Shown piece after piece: positions 37,110 through 44,229 of a stretch of DNA of 64,000 nucleotides. This DNA is from Sporobacter termitidis DSM 10068. Its GTDB lineage: Bacteria; Bacillota; Clostridia; Oscillospirales; Oscillospiraceae. Location: NCBI RefSeq assembly GCF_900130065.1, contig NZ_FQXV01000001.1:515083-579082 (forward strand), written 5' to 3'. A program made the position numbers and the translations under genes. Each line of letters opens with the position of its first letter. Positions within the stretch are counted from its first letter, which is position 1. The notes under the pieces are model-generated. The model did not search any database. It saw only the letters and a list, made by a program, of their open reading frames with translations, and had not been told where the DNA came from.

Positions 37110-37137
37110 ATTATACGCACGGATTCCCGGATGTCAA
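37110..37137 (-). promoter_or_regulatory. Promoter of T-box/trpB2 transcript
   Basis: Minus strand: TTGACA (37132-37137), a 16-base spacer, and TATAAT (37110-37115). Both hexamers are at consensus. Predicted start near 37103. Confidence 0.85.
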
Positions 37138-37184
37138 GCGCAATTTCAATAAAAGTATCACGCTACATTTTATTGATTTAAATG

Positions 37185-37213
37185 TTGTCATTGGCAGTTT
37201 TTCACTTTATAAT
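37185..37213 (+). promoter_or_regulatory. Promoter of iron alcohol dehydrogenase
   Basis: TTGTCA (37185-37190), 17 bases, TATAAT (37208-37213). It lies 55 bases ahead of the start codon. Confidence 0.75.
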
Positions 37214-37268
37214 AACTGGTGTTACATATATATCATTACCGGCGGTAAGTAAATAAGGAGGTCAAGCT

Positions 37269-38423
37269 ATGTACCAGCAGTTTTCTCATTCTGCCACCGT
37301 CATTTTCGGGTGGGGCGTCGTCTCCGTCCTCGGGGAAAAGGTCAAAGAGCTCGGCTGCAAAAAAGCCATGTGTGTTATCGACAAGGGCATCGAGGGCACC
37401 AACATCCCGGGCAAGGTGATAAAGAGCCTGACGGATGCGGGCCTAGACGTCGTCACCTTCAGCGGCGTCGTTGCCGATCCTCCCGTGGAGATTGTTGACG
37501 AAGGCGCTGCGCTGGCCAAGAAGGAAGGCGTGGACTGCCTCATCGGCATCGGCGGCGGCAGCAGCATGGACACCGCCAAGGCCATCTCCATTCTGCTCAC
37601 GAAGCCCGGACAGGCCAAGGACTACATCCTCGCCAAGCCGATCTACATCGATACGAAAACACCGGTCATCCTCGTCCCGACCACGGCCGGGACCGGCAGC
37701 GAGGTCACTTCCGTCGCCATCATCTCCCGCCCCGACGCCAACGCCAAGTGGAGTGTCTTCGTCAATACGACATACGCCATTGTGGACCCGGAGCTGACGC
37801 TGTCCCTGCCGAAGCGCGAGACGGCCAACACCGGGCTCGACGCGCTGTCCCACGCCATGGAAGCCATGACAACCGTCAACTGGAACCCGCACAGCGACGT
37901 CATGGGCGAGGCCGCCATCCGCAAAATCACAGAGCACCTCGTCACGGCGTATAACGAGCCGGGCAACAAGGAGGCGCGCACCGGGATGATGCTGGCCGCC
38001 AACTTCGCGGGGCTGGCGTTCAACGATCCCATCACCCACATCGGCCACGCCGCCGCGGACGCGCTGTCCTGCCGCTTCCACACGCCCCACGGCTACAACT
38101 GCGGCATCTGCCTCCCCACCGCCATGAAGATCACCGCGCCGGCCACGCCCGAAAAAATGCGCGTCATCGCCGAGGCCATGGGCGTCAGCGTCACGGGCAA
38201 GGAGACCGGCGAGGAGCTGGGGGACATTGCGGCGGACAAAATCCGCGAGCTCATGCGCGCCGTGAACATCAAATCCCTGAAGGAATCGGGCTTCAAGCGC
38301 GAGGACGTCCTGAGCCTCGCCCCCGACGTCGTATCCAATCACCTGGCCAGCTATTGCCCGGTAAAGATCACCGAGGACAAGGCCCGCGAAATCCTGGCGG
38401 ACATCTACGATAGCTATCAGTAA
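37269..38423 (+). CDS. Iron-containing alcohol dehydrogenase
   Basis: 384 residues, group III NAD(P)-dependent dehydrogenase. The dinucleotide loop is IGIGGGSSMDTAKA and the central block is PTTAGTGSEVTSVAII. Metal ligands appear in NTGLDALSHAME, ITHIGHAAADAL and FHTPHGYNC, with Asp and three His present. AAGGAGG precedes the ATG. The family includes butanol, 1,3-propanediol, lactaldehyde and 4-hydroxybutyrate dehydrogenases, and the substrate is not readable here. Monocistronic with its own promoter and terminator. Confidence 0.93.
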   Translation: MYQQFSHSATVIFGWGVVSVLGEKVKELGCKKAMCVIDKGIEGTNIPGKVIKSLTDAGLDVVTFSGVVADPPVEIVDEGAALAKKEGVDCLIGIGGGSSMDTAKAISILLTKPGQAKDYILAKPIYIDTKTPVILVPTTAGTGSEVTSVAIISRPDANAKWSVFVNTTYAIVDPELTLSLPKRETANTGLDALSHAMEAMTTVNWNPHSDVMGEAAIRKITEHLVTAYNEPGNKEARTGMMLAANFAGLAFNDPITHIGHAAADALSCRFHTPHGYNCGICLPTAMKITAPATPEKMRVIAEAMGVSVTGKETGEELGDIAADKIRELMRAVNIKSLKESGFKREDVLSLAPDVVSNHLASYCPVKITEDKAREILADIYDSYQ

Positions 38424-38456
38424 GCGATACATATAGCAGGTTTTTTGACAAGCTGA

Positions 38457-38482
38457 GGCACGGCTGCCAGGGCAGCCGTGCC
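38457..38482 (+). terminator. Terminator of alcohol dehydrogenase
   Basis: GGCACGGCTGCC-AG-GGCAGCCGTGCC, a perfect 12-bp stem, followed by TTTTCTGT. Confidence 0.9.
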
Positions 38483-38499
38483 TTTTCTGTCGCCGCGCG

Positions 38500-38812
38500 C
38501 CTTCGTAAGGGCAGACCTCGTGTCTGCCCTCTTGCGACATGCTGCGAAAAACGGCACAGGGCGGACACAAGGTCCGCCCCTACGCCTTTATGCGCCCGAA
38601 TTTTTTACACAGACGCCAGCACCCGGTTATTGGCCGGGGCGTACTGCTTTTGCCAAGGGGGCTGCCGTCGGAGCCGCCCGGGGATTTATTCCCGTGCCGC
38701 GCGGCACCGCCGCTGTCCTGCCGCGCGGGCAAGAAAGGCGCGTCTGGGAAGCCGCGCCCTACGGGGACGGAAGAGACGGCGGGCGATTGATAATCGCCCC
38801 TACGTAAAACCG
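38500..38812. repeat. REP-like palindromes in a gene-free stretch
   Basis: GGGCAGACCTCGTGTCTGCCC, then GGGCGGACACAAGGTCCGCCC with flanking CTACG, and near the right end GGGCGATTGATAATCGCCC with CTACG. These belong to the GTAGGGGCG palindrome family seen elsewhere in the window. The sequence between them has no credible gene. Confidence 0.6.
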
Positions 38813-38829
38813 TGAAATCTACCGATGAG

Positions 38830-38974
38830 GTCCGGGGCGGGGCCCGGTGGACACCAGGGGCGAAGGCGCCAGCGAGATTTATGCCGAAGCGGAATTCATT
38901 TCCGCCCGGCAGATTTAATTAGCCAGGGCTCCCCGCGCGGCCTGCCGCGTGGGGAAACGGGTGGGCGGGCTTAT
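38830..38974. repeat. Degenerate stop-codon-adjacent GGGTGGGCGGGC repeat
   Basis: GC-rich, with CCAGGGCTCC..GGGGAAACGGGTGGGCGGGC ending a few bases from the stop codon of the minus-strand gene at 38975. It resembles the elements after the genes ending at 4879 and 35343 in the final 12-15 bases but diverges further out. Confidence 0.5.
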
Positions 38975-39853
38975 TTACTCCACGTCCTGTACGATGGTCT
39001 CCGGCCGAACGTCGAGCTGGCCGGGGTGGCGGATAAAGCTTTTGAAGTACTTGAAGACCTGGGCAAAATAAAAACCGTCGCTGATGCGGTCGTCCAGCGT
39101 CAGTATGTAATCCACATACCGTTTTTCGGCGACGGACCCGTCCGCCTGCAGCTCGTTCTGGCGCCGCTTGGCGCCGAACGCCAAGAAGAGCGGAATGTTG
39201 CCGAAGTTGTACAGGTGATGCACAACGGGCCGTATGCCGAGGGACCCCAGGTCCGTCACGAACATGGAGCCGTGGAACATGCTGGAGTCGATGAGCGACT
39301 TGGGCATCATGTTGTGGTAGTCCATAAAATTCAGGGTCCCGAAAATGATCCGGTTCACGAACCGGGGGAATTTGCAGAGCAGTGCCGAGATATCGTCGGT
39401 ATCGGACTCCTCGGTATTGTCCTTGATTTTACTGATCTCGGCGTTGATCTTGCGGTATATGTCGGAGATCGTGTCGTGCGCGTTCAGTATCACCTTGATG
39501 GACGTTTCGCCGGAGTTCACGGACATCTCCTTTTTGACCATCAGGATGATCTCGATATTATGTCTAGCAAAAAGCTTCTGGCCGGAGACAAAGCGGTTCA
39601 GCTCCGGCTTCTGGCTCACAACGCGGACATACGAGGCCACAAAGACATGGAGCATGCCCATGCCGGGATACCCCTCGGCCCGTTTCATCTTTAAAAACCG
39701 CTCGACCTCGGTGATCTCAACACTGTCCTCATACGCGTTGTTGGCGTCGTTTTTCGTCTTCATGATAAACGGCGCGATTTTATACATCGGATCAACGGTC
39801 CGCAAAAGGCGCCCGTCATAGCGGTCGCGCAAACGTCTTCTTCTATTCTCCAT
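38975..39853 (-). CDS. 2-oxo-acid dehydrogenase E2-like acyltransferase protein
   Basis: 292 residues from ATG 39853 (MENRRRRLRDRYDGRLLRT). It resembles the catalytic (chloramphenicol-acetyltransferase-like) domain of E2 components without lipoyl or peripheral-subunit-binding domains. Recognisable parts are YPGMGMLHVFVASYVRVVSQKPELNRF and SSMFHGSMFVTDLGSLGI. The usual catalytic HxxxD motif (DHRxxDG) near the C-terminus is replaced by DDRISDG, so the catalytic His is missing. The function is therefore uncertain; stand-alone E2-like proteins are frequent in Clostridia. Monocistronic. Confidence 0.75.
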   Translation of the reverse strand: MENRRRRLRDRYDGRLLRTVDPMYKIAPFIMKTKNDANNAYEDSVEITEVERFLKMKRAEGYPGMGMLHVFVASYVRVVSQKPELNRFVSGQKLFARHNIEIILMVKKEMSVNSGETSIKVILNAHDTISDIYRKINAEISKIKDNTEESDTDDISALLCKFPRFVNRIIFGTLNFMDYHNMMPKSLIDSSMFHGSMFVTDLGSLGIRPVVHHLYNFGNIPLFLAFGAKRRQNELQADGSVAEKRYVDYILTLDDRISDGFYFAQVFKYFKSFIRHPGQLDVRPETIVQDVE

Positions 39854-39916
39854 AACTCCACTCCCATACGCTGATGGCCCTATCATATATGAATCGTTTC
39901 AAACATGCAATAATAA

Positions 39917-39942
39917 ATTCAGGGAGACGAATCTCCCTGAAT
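39917..39942 (-). terminator. Terminator after dCMP deaminase
   Basis: ATTCAGGGAGA-CGAA-TCTCCCTGAAT, 11-bp stem, followed on the minus strand by TTATTATT. Confidence 0.8.
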
Positions 39943-39971
39943 CTCTTATGTATCTCCGGCAATATGGCAAA

Positions 39972-40454
39972 TCAGAGAATCGCCGGCAGCGAGTCGTCGT
40001 TAAATACCCAGTCGCGGACATGGGTGACGGTAAAGGTGTCCTTCTTATTGCGGGTAATGACCTTGGCGATCCCTGCGTTGATGATCAGCCGCCGGCACAT
40101 CGTGCAGGGCGTCACCTCGCTGATGTAATCCCCTGTCGACGCTTCGGTGCCCGCGAGGTAAAGCGTGGCGCCGATCATGTCCCGCCGCGACGCCGAGATG
40201 ATGGCGTTGGCTTCGGCGTGGACGCTGCGGCAAAGCTCGTAGCGTTCGCCGCTGGGGATGTTCAGGTTTTCCCGCGTACAGTATTCAAGGTCGCCACAGT
40301 TTTTCCTGCCCCGCGGCGCGCCGTTGTACCCGGTGGCAATAATTTCGTCGTTGAGGACGATGATCGCGCCATATCTGCGGCGCAGGCAGGTTGACCGCTC
40401 CATGACGGTTTCGGCAATGTCGAGATAATAGTTCTCTTTATCCTTGCGCTTCAT
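39972..40454 (-). CDS. dCMP/cytidine deaminase family protein (ComEB-like)
   Basis: 160 residues from ATG 40454 (GGGGGT upstream); longer in-frame extensions lack a site. Zinc deaminase motifs are SVHAEANAII and TPCTMCRRLIINAG, and an additional Cys/His cluster (KNCGDLEYCTRENLNIPSG) is typical of dCMP deaminases that bind a structural zinc. It would convert dCMP to dUMP for thymidylate synthesis. Confidence 0.9.
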   Translation of the reverse strand: MKRKDKENYYLDIAETVMERSTCLRRRYGAIIVLNDEIIATGYNGAPRGRKNCGDLEYCTRENLNIPSGERYELCRSVHAEANAIISASRRDMIGATLYLAGTEASTGDYISEVTPCTMCRRLIINAGIAKVITRNKKDTFTVTHVRDWVFNDDSLPAIL

Positions 40455-40545
40455 ACTGTAACCCCCGTACGACATATTGGTGCCTGATTTTCTAATATTA
40501 TACAGATTACAGCCCCCGGGGTCAAGCGGATAACGCAGAGGAGGC

Positions 40546-41619
40546 TCACTCCGCGGATGAATATCCGAGCAGCTTTGCAGCCATGTAGGCCGGGAGATAC
40601 ACATTACCGTCAACAACCAGGATTCCGTCGGCGTATTCCCGGCCGCCCATCAAAAGTAAAAACTGACCTGTCTCGCCGTTGACGCTGAGGCCGACATCAT
40701 TTATTTTATAGCATTTGCCGTCCGGCCGCCATGCGGGCGTTTCAGGCGCAGCGCCGGACGGGGCGGGCTTCAGCGCGACAGCCACATTTTTATCGTAAGT
40801 AAAATCGACGCTGTACGTATAGTACAGCTCATGATACGACATGCCGTTCGGCCACGTGCCGGACGCGTCGAGGGTGGTCTGGCGCAGCGTGCATTCCGCT
40901 TTGAGCACGGCGCACAGGTCGGACAGGCGGACATAGCTCACGCCGTACCCGTCAGCCAGCACATATCCGGACGGGGCGGTAAGCTCCGATTGCGCCCCGT
41001 TACTGTTCGTCAAAAGGATTCCACGGTCATATCTGGTAAAGAACAAATCCGGTTTTTCATAATTGTTTCTTGTCTTTATCGCGCCGTAATCGGTATCAAT
41101 CGAATAAAAATCCATCGGCTTTGTAATCGTCAGGGTTCTGTTTCCGGCGTCCCAGGCGACGTCGTAGCCGAAGCTTCTCATGTCCTCGGCAACGATGCAG
41201 GTTCTGCCGCCGATGTTATAGCTTTCGATTTCCTTCCCGTTCAGCGTTGTGGCGATATCCGTTTTGTAATAATGCCCCGCAACCTTTCCGGGAGTTCCGG
41301 CGGCGCTCCGGCACAGCTCCCCGCTCATGGCCTGAAGGGAGTTAAACGTACCGCCCTTGTCGGTGATGTCAAGCCTTCTCGTAGCGGCGTGCCAGTAAAC
41401 GTCAAAGCCGTAATGCCAGTTTAAAATCTCCGCGTCGAGCACTGTTTTACCGCCGATGTTATACGACGTTATCGGCGAATAGTACAGGTATGTTTTTATA
41501 TCGGTATAATAGTAATTTCCCGCGACGTCGCCGTTTTTTGCGGACGCCGAAGTAACGCACGCGGCCGCGAGCAGCATAACGAGCAAAAAAACCGTGAGAC
41601 GCCTGTACGTTGATTTCAT
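40546..41619 (-). CDS. Exported protein with repeated stalk-like domains
   Basis: 357 residues from ATG 41619, which has GAGG 6 bases upstream. Signal peptide STYRRLTVFLLVMLLAAAC (a lipoprotein-like Cys follows), then two tandem units of about 58 residues. Each carries YYxTDI, a SYNIGG block, and W/D/LDIT or LTIT ends, which resemble copper-amine-oxidase-N (stalk) domains. The C-terminal part ends in LPAYMAAKLLGYSSAE, apparently a third stalk unit cut short before its last strands. Probably cell-surface; ligand unknown. Confidence 0.75.
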   Translation of the reverse strand: MKSTYRRLTVFLLVMLLAAACVTSASAKNGDVAGNYYYTDIKTYLYYSPITSYNIGGKTVLDAEILNWHYGFDVYWHAATRRLDITDKGGTFNSLQAMSGELCRSAAGTPGKVAGHYYKTDIATTLNGKEIESYNIGGRTCIVAEDMRSFGYDVAWDAGNRTLTITKPMDFYSIDTDYGAIKTRNNYEKPDLFFTRYDRGILLTNSNGAQSELTAPSGYVLADGYGVSYVRLSDLCAVLKAECTLRQTTLDASGTWPNGMSYHELYYTYSVDFTYDKNVAVALKPAPSGAAPETPAWRPDGKCYKINDVGLSVNGETGQFLLLMGGREYADGILVVDGNVYLPAYMAAKLLGYSSAE

Positions 41620-41756
41620 AGTGAACCTCATCTCCCAAAAAGGTGGTTTAACATGAATTCCGAGTCAATTATACCATCATTTTCCGCCGGCGTCATGAAA
41701 AAAGCACGGGACTGTTGACCCAGGCCCGCGGCCAATATCACGCACAGAAAAACGGA

Positions 41757-41785
41757 TTGATTATTGAGACAGGATGTAGTATGAT
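41757..41785 (+). promoter_or_regulatory. Promoter of RNHCP leader transcript
   Basis: TTGATT (41757-41762), 17 bases, TATGAT (41780-41785). It is positioned about 50 bases ahead of the leader ORF. Confidence 0.55.
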
Positions 41786-41839
41786 AATTTCAGTTTCATT
41801 CTGTGGCAACCCTCGCAGAATATGAAAGGAGCTGTATTG

Positions 41840-41872
41840 ATGTCGGTTACTTTTGAGGTGGCTTCGGCTTAA
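41840..41872 (+). CDS. Leader peptide of 10 codons
   Basis: ATG at 41840 with AAAGGAG 8 bases upstream, encoding MSVTFEVASA then TAA. It lies about 240 bases ahead of the RNHCP gene and is followed by base-pairing segments (GGCATACGATA with TATTGTTATGCC) and a terminator. Its size, ribosome site and position fit a regulatory leader peptide where ribosome stalling decides read-through. The peptide is not one I recognise. Confidence 0.6.
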   Translation: MSVTFEVASA

Positions 41873-42031
41873 ACAGAATACCGGGCATACGATATTTTTG
41901 GGGTTCAACACTGCCCTTAGTATTGTTATGCCGTTTTGAGTAACCTATCGTGACTACTGTAGATTTCTACGGGCACATTGAACAGGTGTGCTCGTGTTTA
42001 TTTGTAAACACCTTGCATCACCTTTCCCGCT

Positions 42032-42074
42032 CCGCAGTTTGCAGCCGAACGAGGCTGCTTGCTGCGGTATTTTT
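42032..42074 (+). terminator. Putative attenuator terminator before RNHCP gene
   Basis: CCGCAG-TTT-GCAGCC-GAACGA-GGCTGC-TTG-CTGCGG followed by TATTTTTAT. It is a two-step stem with a T-tract, 35 bases before the RNHCP start codon and downstream of the leader ORF, so it would stop transcription unless disrupted. Confidence 0.75.
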
Positions 42075-42108
42075 ATGCCCATTTTTGAAATGTGACGGAG
42101 GAAAAGAA

Positions 42109-42528
42109 ATGACCACTCAAAATAACCGTTCAAACAGTGAAGGAAGTTTTATTTGTAAGGTATGCGGCGCGCTGGTCATGCCGGAGGGTGCCGGCAGCCA
42201 ACACCGCAACCATTGTCCGAAATGCCTTTCCAGCGTCCATATGGACAACGCGCCGGGAGACCGGGCATCGCTGTGCAGCGGAGTTATGGAGCCCATAGGC
42301 GTATGGGTGCGTAAAAACGGCGAATGGGCCATCATCCACCGCTGCCGCTTATGCGGTACGCTAAGTTCAAATCGGATAGCGGCCGACGATAATCCCGCCT
42401 TGCTGATGTCCATCGCCGTCAAACCTTTAGCGGCCCCTCCCTTCCCTTTGGGACGGTTAGAGCAGGACCTTAACAACAGCTTAAAACCGCAGGAAGCGTA
42501 TCCGCATGAGCAGATAAAAGAGAATTGA
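42109..42528 (+). CDS. RNHCP domain zinc protein
   Basis: 139 residues from ATG 42109 (GGAGG 8-9 bases upstream). The family-defining RNHCP motif is present in SQHRNHCPKCLSSVHMD, with CKVCG before it and HRCRLCG after it, making a multi-Cys zinc site. RNHCP proteins are small, soluble and of unestablished function; the zinc-ribbon make-up would suit RNA or ribosome binding. It is preceded by a leader peptide and terminator, which hints at control by translation stress. A strong terminator follows. Confidence 0.85.
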   Translation: MTTQNNRSNSEGSFICKVCGALVMPEGAGSQHRNHCPKCLSSVHMDNAPGDRASLCSGVMEPIGVWVRKNGEWAIIHRCRLCGTLSSNRIAADDNPALLMSIAVKPLAAPPFPLGRLEQDLNNSLKPQEAYPHEQIKEN

Positions 42529-42534
42529 AGTTTG

Positions 42535-42559
42535 AAAGGACAGGTAAAACCTGTCCTTT
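42535..42559 (+). terminator. Terminator of RNHCP gene
   Basis: AAAGGACAGGT-AAA-ACCTGTCCTTT, 11-bp stem followed by CTTGTT. Confidence 0.85.
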
Positions 42560-42613
42560 CTTGTTAAAGCGTTATCCTTATACTTTTTTTGCCCAAATGA
42601 CAGCTCTGCTGCC

Positions 42614-42985
42614 TTACAAATTCCTGTTTGGCCAGCCTTTATCTTTCACAGTCCTGCAAGATGAAATCAGCATCCTGCGAATCGCGCCACACTCTTGCTG
42701 AACAGATTTATATGTATCTTCCGTCAGGTATCCGGTTTCAAAAAGCAGCTCCAGCCAATATTCGGTTTCGCTTGCTTCCTTAAGTGCAATCTCCAATTTA
42801 GAGATGAAATCTGCTTTTCCCTGCGCATATTGCGCTTCATGAATATTGGCGCCGACAGACGTCCCGGAACGCATCAACTGGTTAGTCAAAGGCGATGGTG
42901 CACGGGAGGCTTGCAGGTCTTTGCAGAGAAGAACGATATTTTTCGCCAGTTCTTTCGATTTCGTGCGAAGTATGCTGTCAGACAT
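42614..42985 (-). CDS. Four-helix-bundle (S23/IVS-type) protein
   Basis: 123 residues from ATG 42985, with GGCGGTG upstream. It belongs to the bacterial four-helix-bundle family first seen as proteins of 23S rRNA intervening sequences, with Avd as a relative in diversity-generating retroelements. Typical parts are KSKELAKNIVLLCKDL, LTNQLMRSGTSVGANIHEAQ and DFISKLEIALKEASETEYWL. It binds nucleic acid in Avd; here the role is unknown. No rRNA or reverse transcriptase is nearby. It is next to an array of small hairpins at 43038-43200, upstream of its start. Confidence 0.88.
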   Translation of the reverse strand: MSDSILRTKSKELAKNIVLLCKDLQASRAPSPLTNQLMRSGTSVGANIHEAQYAQGKADFISKLEIALKEASETEYWLELLFETGYLTEDTYKSVQQECGAIRRMLISSCRTVKDKGWPNRNL

Positions 42986-43037
42986 AAAAGCACCGCCTAT
43001 CCACGTTATAGACAAATGTGAAAAATAGCAAGAAATG

Positions 43038-43200
43038 AGTGATATTGCCGCTGTGCGGCAGTGATATAACTTTGTCGTGATATTGCGACCTGCGGTCGCA
43101 GTGATATTATATTCGCCTCCCAAATTGGGCGCAGCCCAATATCACTGCATTGCAATATCTCTGGCGGAGCCAATATAACTCGCCGAAGGCGAATATAGTT
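43038..43200. repeat. Array of short trinucleotide-loop hairpins
   Basis: In order: TGCCGC-TGT-GCGGCA (43046-43060), TGCGACC-TGC-GGTCGCA (43084-43100), ATTGGGC-GCA-GCCCAAT (43124-43140), a weak TGCA-T-TGCA (43146-43154), TGGC-GGA-GCCA (43162-43172), TCGCC-GAA-GGCGA (43180-43192). They are linked by GTGATAT or its complement ATATCAC, or AATATA. Stem sequences differ while stem-loop form is kept. No gene is present. Confidence 0.85.
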
Positions 43201-43201
43201 G

Positions 43202-43238
43202 AAAAAGACTCTGATTGTATCACAATCAGAGTCTTTTT
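43202..43238. terminator. Bidirectional terminator after tRNA-Arg
   Basis: AAAAAGACTCTGATTGT-ATC-ACAATCAGAGTCTTTTT is a perfect 17-bp inverted repeat with A and T tails, starting two bases past the encoded CCA of tRNA-Arg. Confidence 0.9.
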
Positions 43239-43239
43239 C

Positions 43240-43316
43240 TGGTACGCCTGGAGGGACTCGAACCCCCGGTCTCGCGGTTCGTAGCCGCGCACTCTATCCG
43301 GCTGAGCTACAGGCGC
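43240..43316 (-). tRNA. tRNA-Arg (anticodon ACG)
   Basis: Minus strand: GCGCCTG acceptor, D-arm with AGCTCAGCCGGATAGAGT, anticodon arm CGCGG-CTACGAA-CCGCG giving ACG, T-arm GGTTCGAGTCC, acceptor CAGGCGT, discriminator A and an encoded CCA. 77 nt. The wobble A34 would be converted to inosine by a TadA enzyme. Confidence 0.96.
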
Positions 43317-43586
43317 ATACTACCGGTGCATGGCACCTAGGTATATTAGCACAACGATTTTTAAAATGCAATAGGAATTTCGATATTTTGATAAATTATC
43401 AACATGTTGTGGTCATACTGCCGTTTCGCGGCAGATATCGCGAAAACTGCCAAAAAGCGTCATTCTCCCGCTCTCTGGGAAACGCCGGCCCCGGCGGCGG
43501 CGGGGTTGGGCTTTACAAACATATTCTTCCTAACATATGTGAATTCAATAAGCTTAAAATAAGCTTATCACACGCGGGAGAATGAT

Positions 43587-44222
43587 ATGAAAAAAGCGAC
43601 AATAACAGTGCTGTTCATCCATATACTGATACTATTCGCCATCAATCCGGCAGCCGCGGCGCAGGATATCATCTGTGAAGAATCCGCCGTATCCATCAAG
43701 GTCAGCCAGCAGGAAAAAAGCAGGATACAGGCCATCGTCAAAACGGGCTACGCCGGCGACTACACCCTGGATTGGGCGAAGACCCACGATTACAAGGAAT
43801 CCGAGAAGGTCAAATGGGTCAATATCAAGGGCTACTCAAGCAAAACGAAATATCTGATCTGGGTGAGCGTGGCTTACCAGCGCCTGAACGTCTTTACCGG
43901 CTCGTCCGGGAACTGGAACCTGTCCAGGACGTTTATCATCGGCACCGGCGCCCGGGGTCGGGATACGCCGACCGGCACCTGGAAAATCATTAACAAACAG
44001 CCGAAAGGCTGGACGACGCCAGCCTATTCGGTAAAACCGGTGATCACGTTTATCAACGAAAAATACGGCTTCCACTCGCGGCTTTATTACCCCGGCTCCG
44101 CCAAGCTCTATGACGGAAGAATAGGGTTTCCGTGCAGCCACGGCTGCATCCGCATGTTTTCAAGCGATGTGTCGTGGCTTTACGAAAACGTCCCGCTGGG
44201 CACCACCGTCGTCGTGTATTAG
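43587..44222 (+). CDS. L,D-transpeptidase (YkuD domain), secreted
   Basis: 211 residues. Signal peptide KKATITVLFIHILILFAINP, then a YkuD domain with KYLIWVSVAYQRLNVFTGSS, TFIIGTGARGRDTPTGTWKI and the catalytic HGCIRM within PCSHGCIRMFSSDV. The nucleophile Cys, His and Arg are present. Such enzymes make 3-3 cross-links or attach proteins to peptidoglycan. GGGAG precedes the start. Its stop is only 7 bases from the convergent rnfB stop. Confidence 0.92.
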   Translation: MKKATITVLFIHILILFAINPAAAAQDIICEESAVSIKVSQQEKSRIQAIVKTGYAGDYTLDWAKTHDYKESEKVKWVNIKGYSSKTKYLIWVSVAYQRLNVFTGSSGNWNLSRTFIIGTGARGRDTPTGTWKIINKQPKGWTTPAYSVKPVITFINEKYGFHSRLYYPGSAKLYDGRIGFPCSHGCIRMFSSDVSWLYENVPLGTTVVVY

Positions 44223-44229
44223 CGGGGAA

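Noticed and set aside
41950-42108. 53-residue in-frame extension of the RNHCP protein
   Set aside because: It would cover the attenuator terminator, begins at a GTG without ribosome site, and is not family-like. ATG 42109 has a good site.
43038-43200. CRISPR array or tRNA fragments in the hairpin array
   Set aside because: Stems differ in sequence and length, there is no constant repeat, and no tRNA cloverleaf fits.
42614-43200. Diversity-generating retroelement
   Set aside because: The four-helix-bundle protein resembles Avd, but no reverse transcriptase or template/variable repeat pair is in the window.
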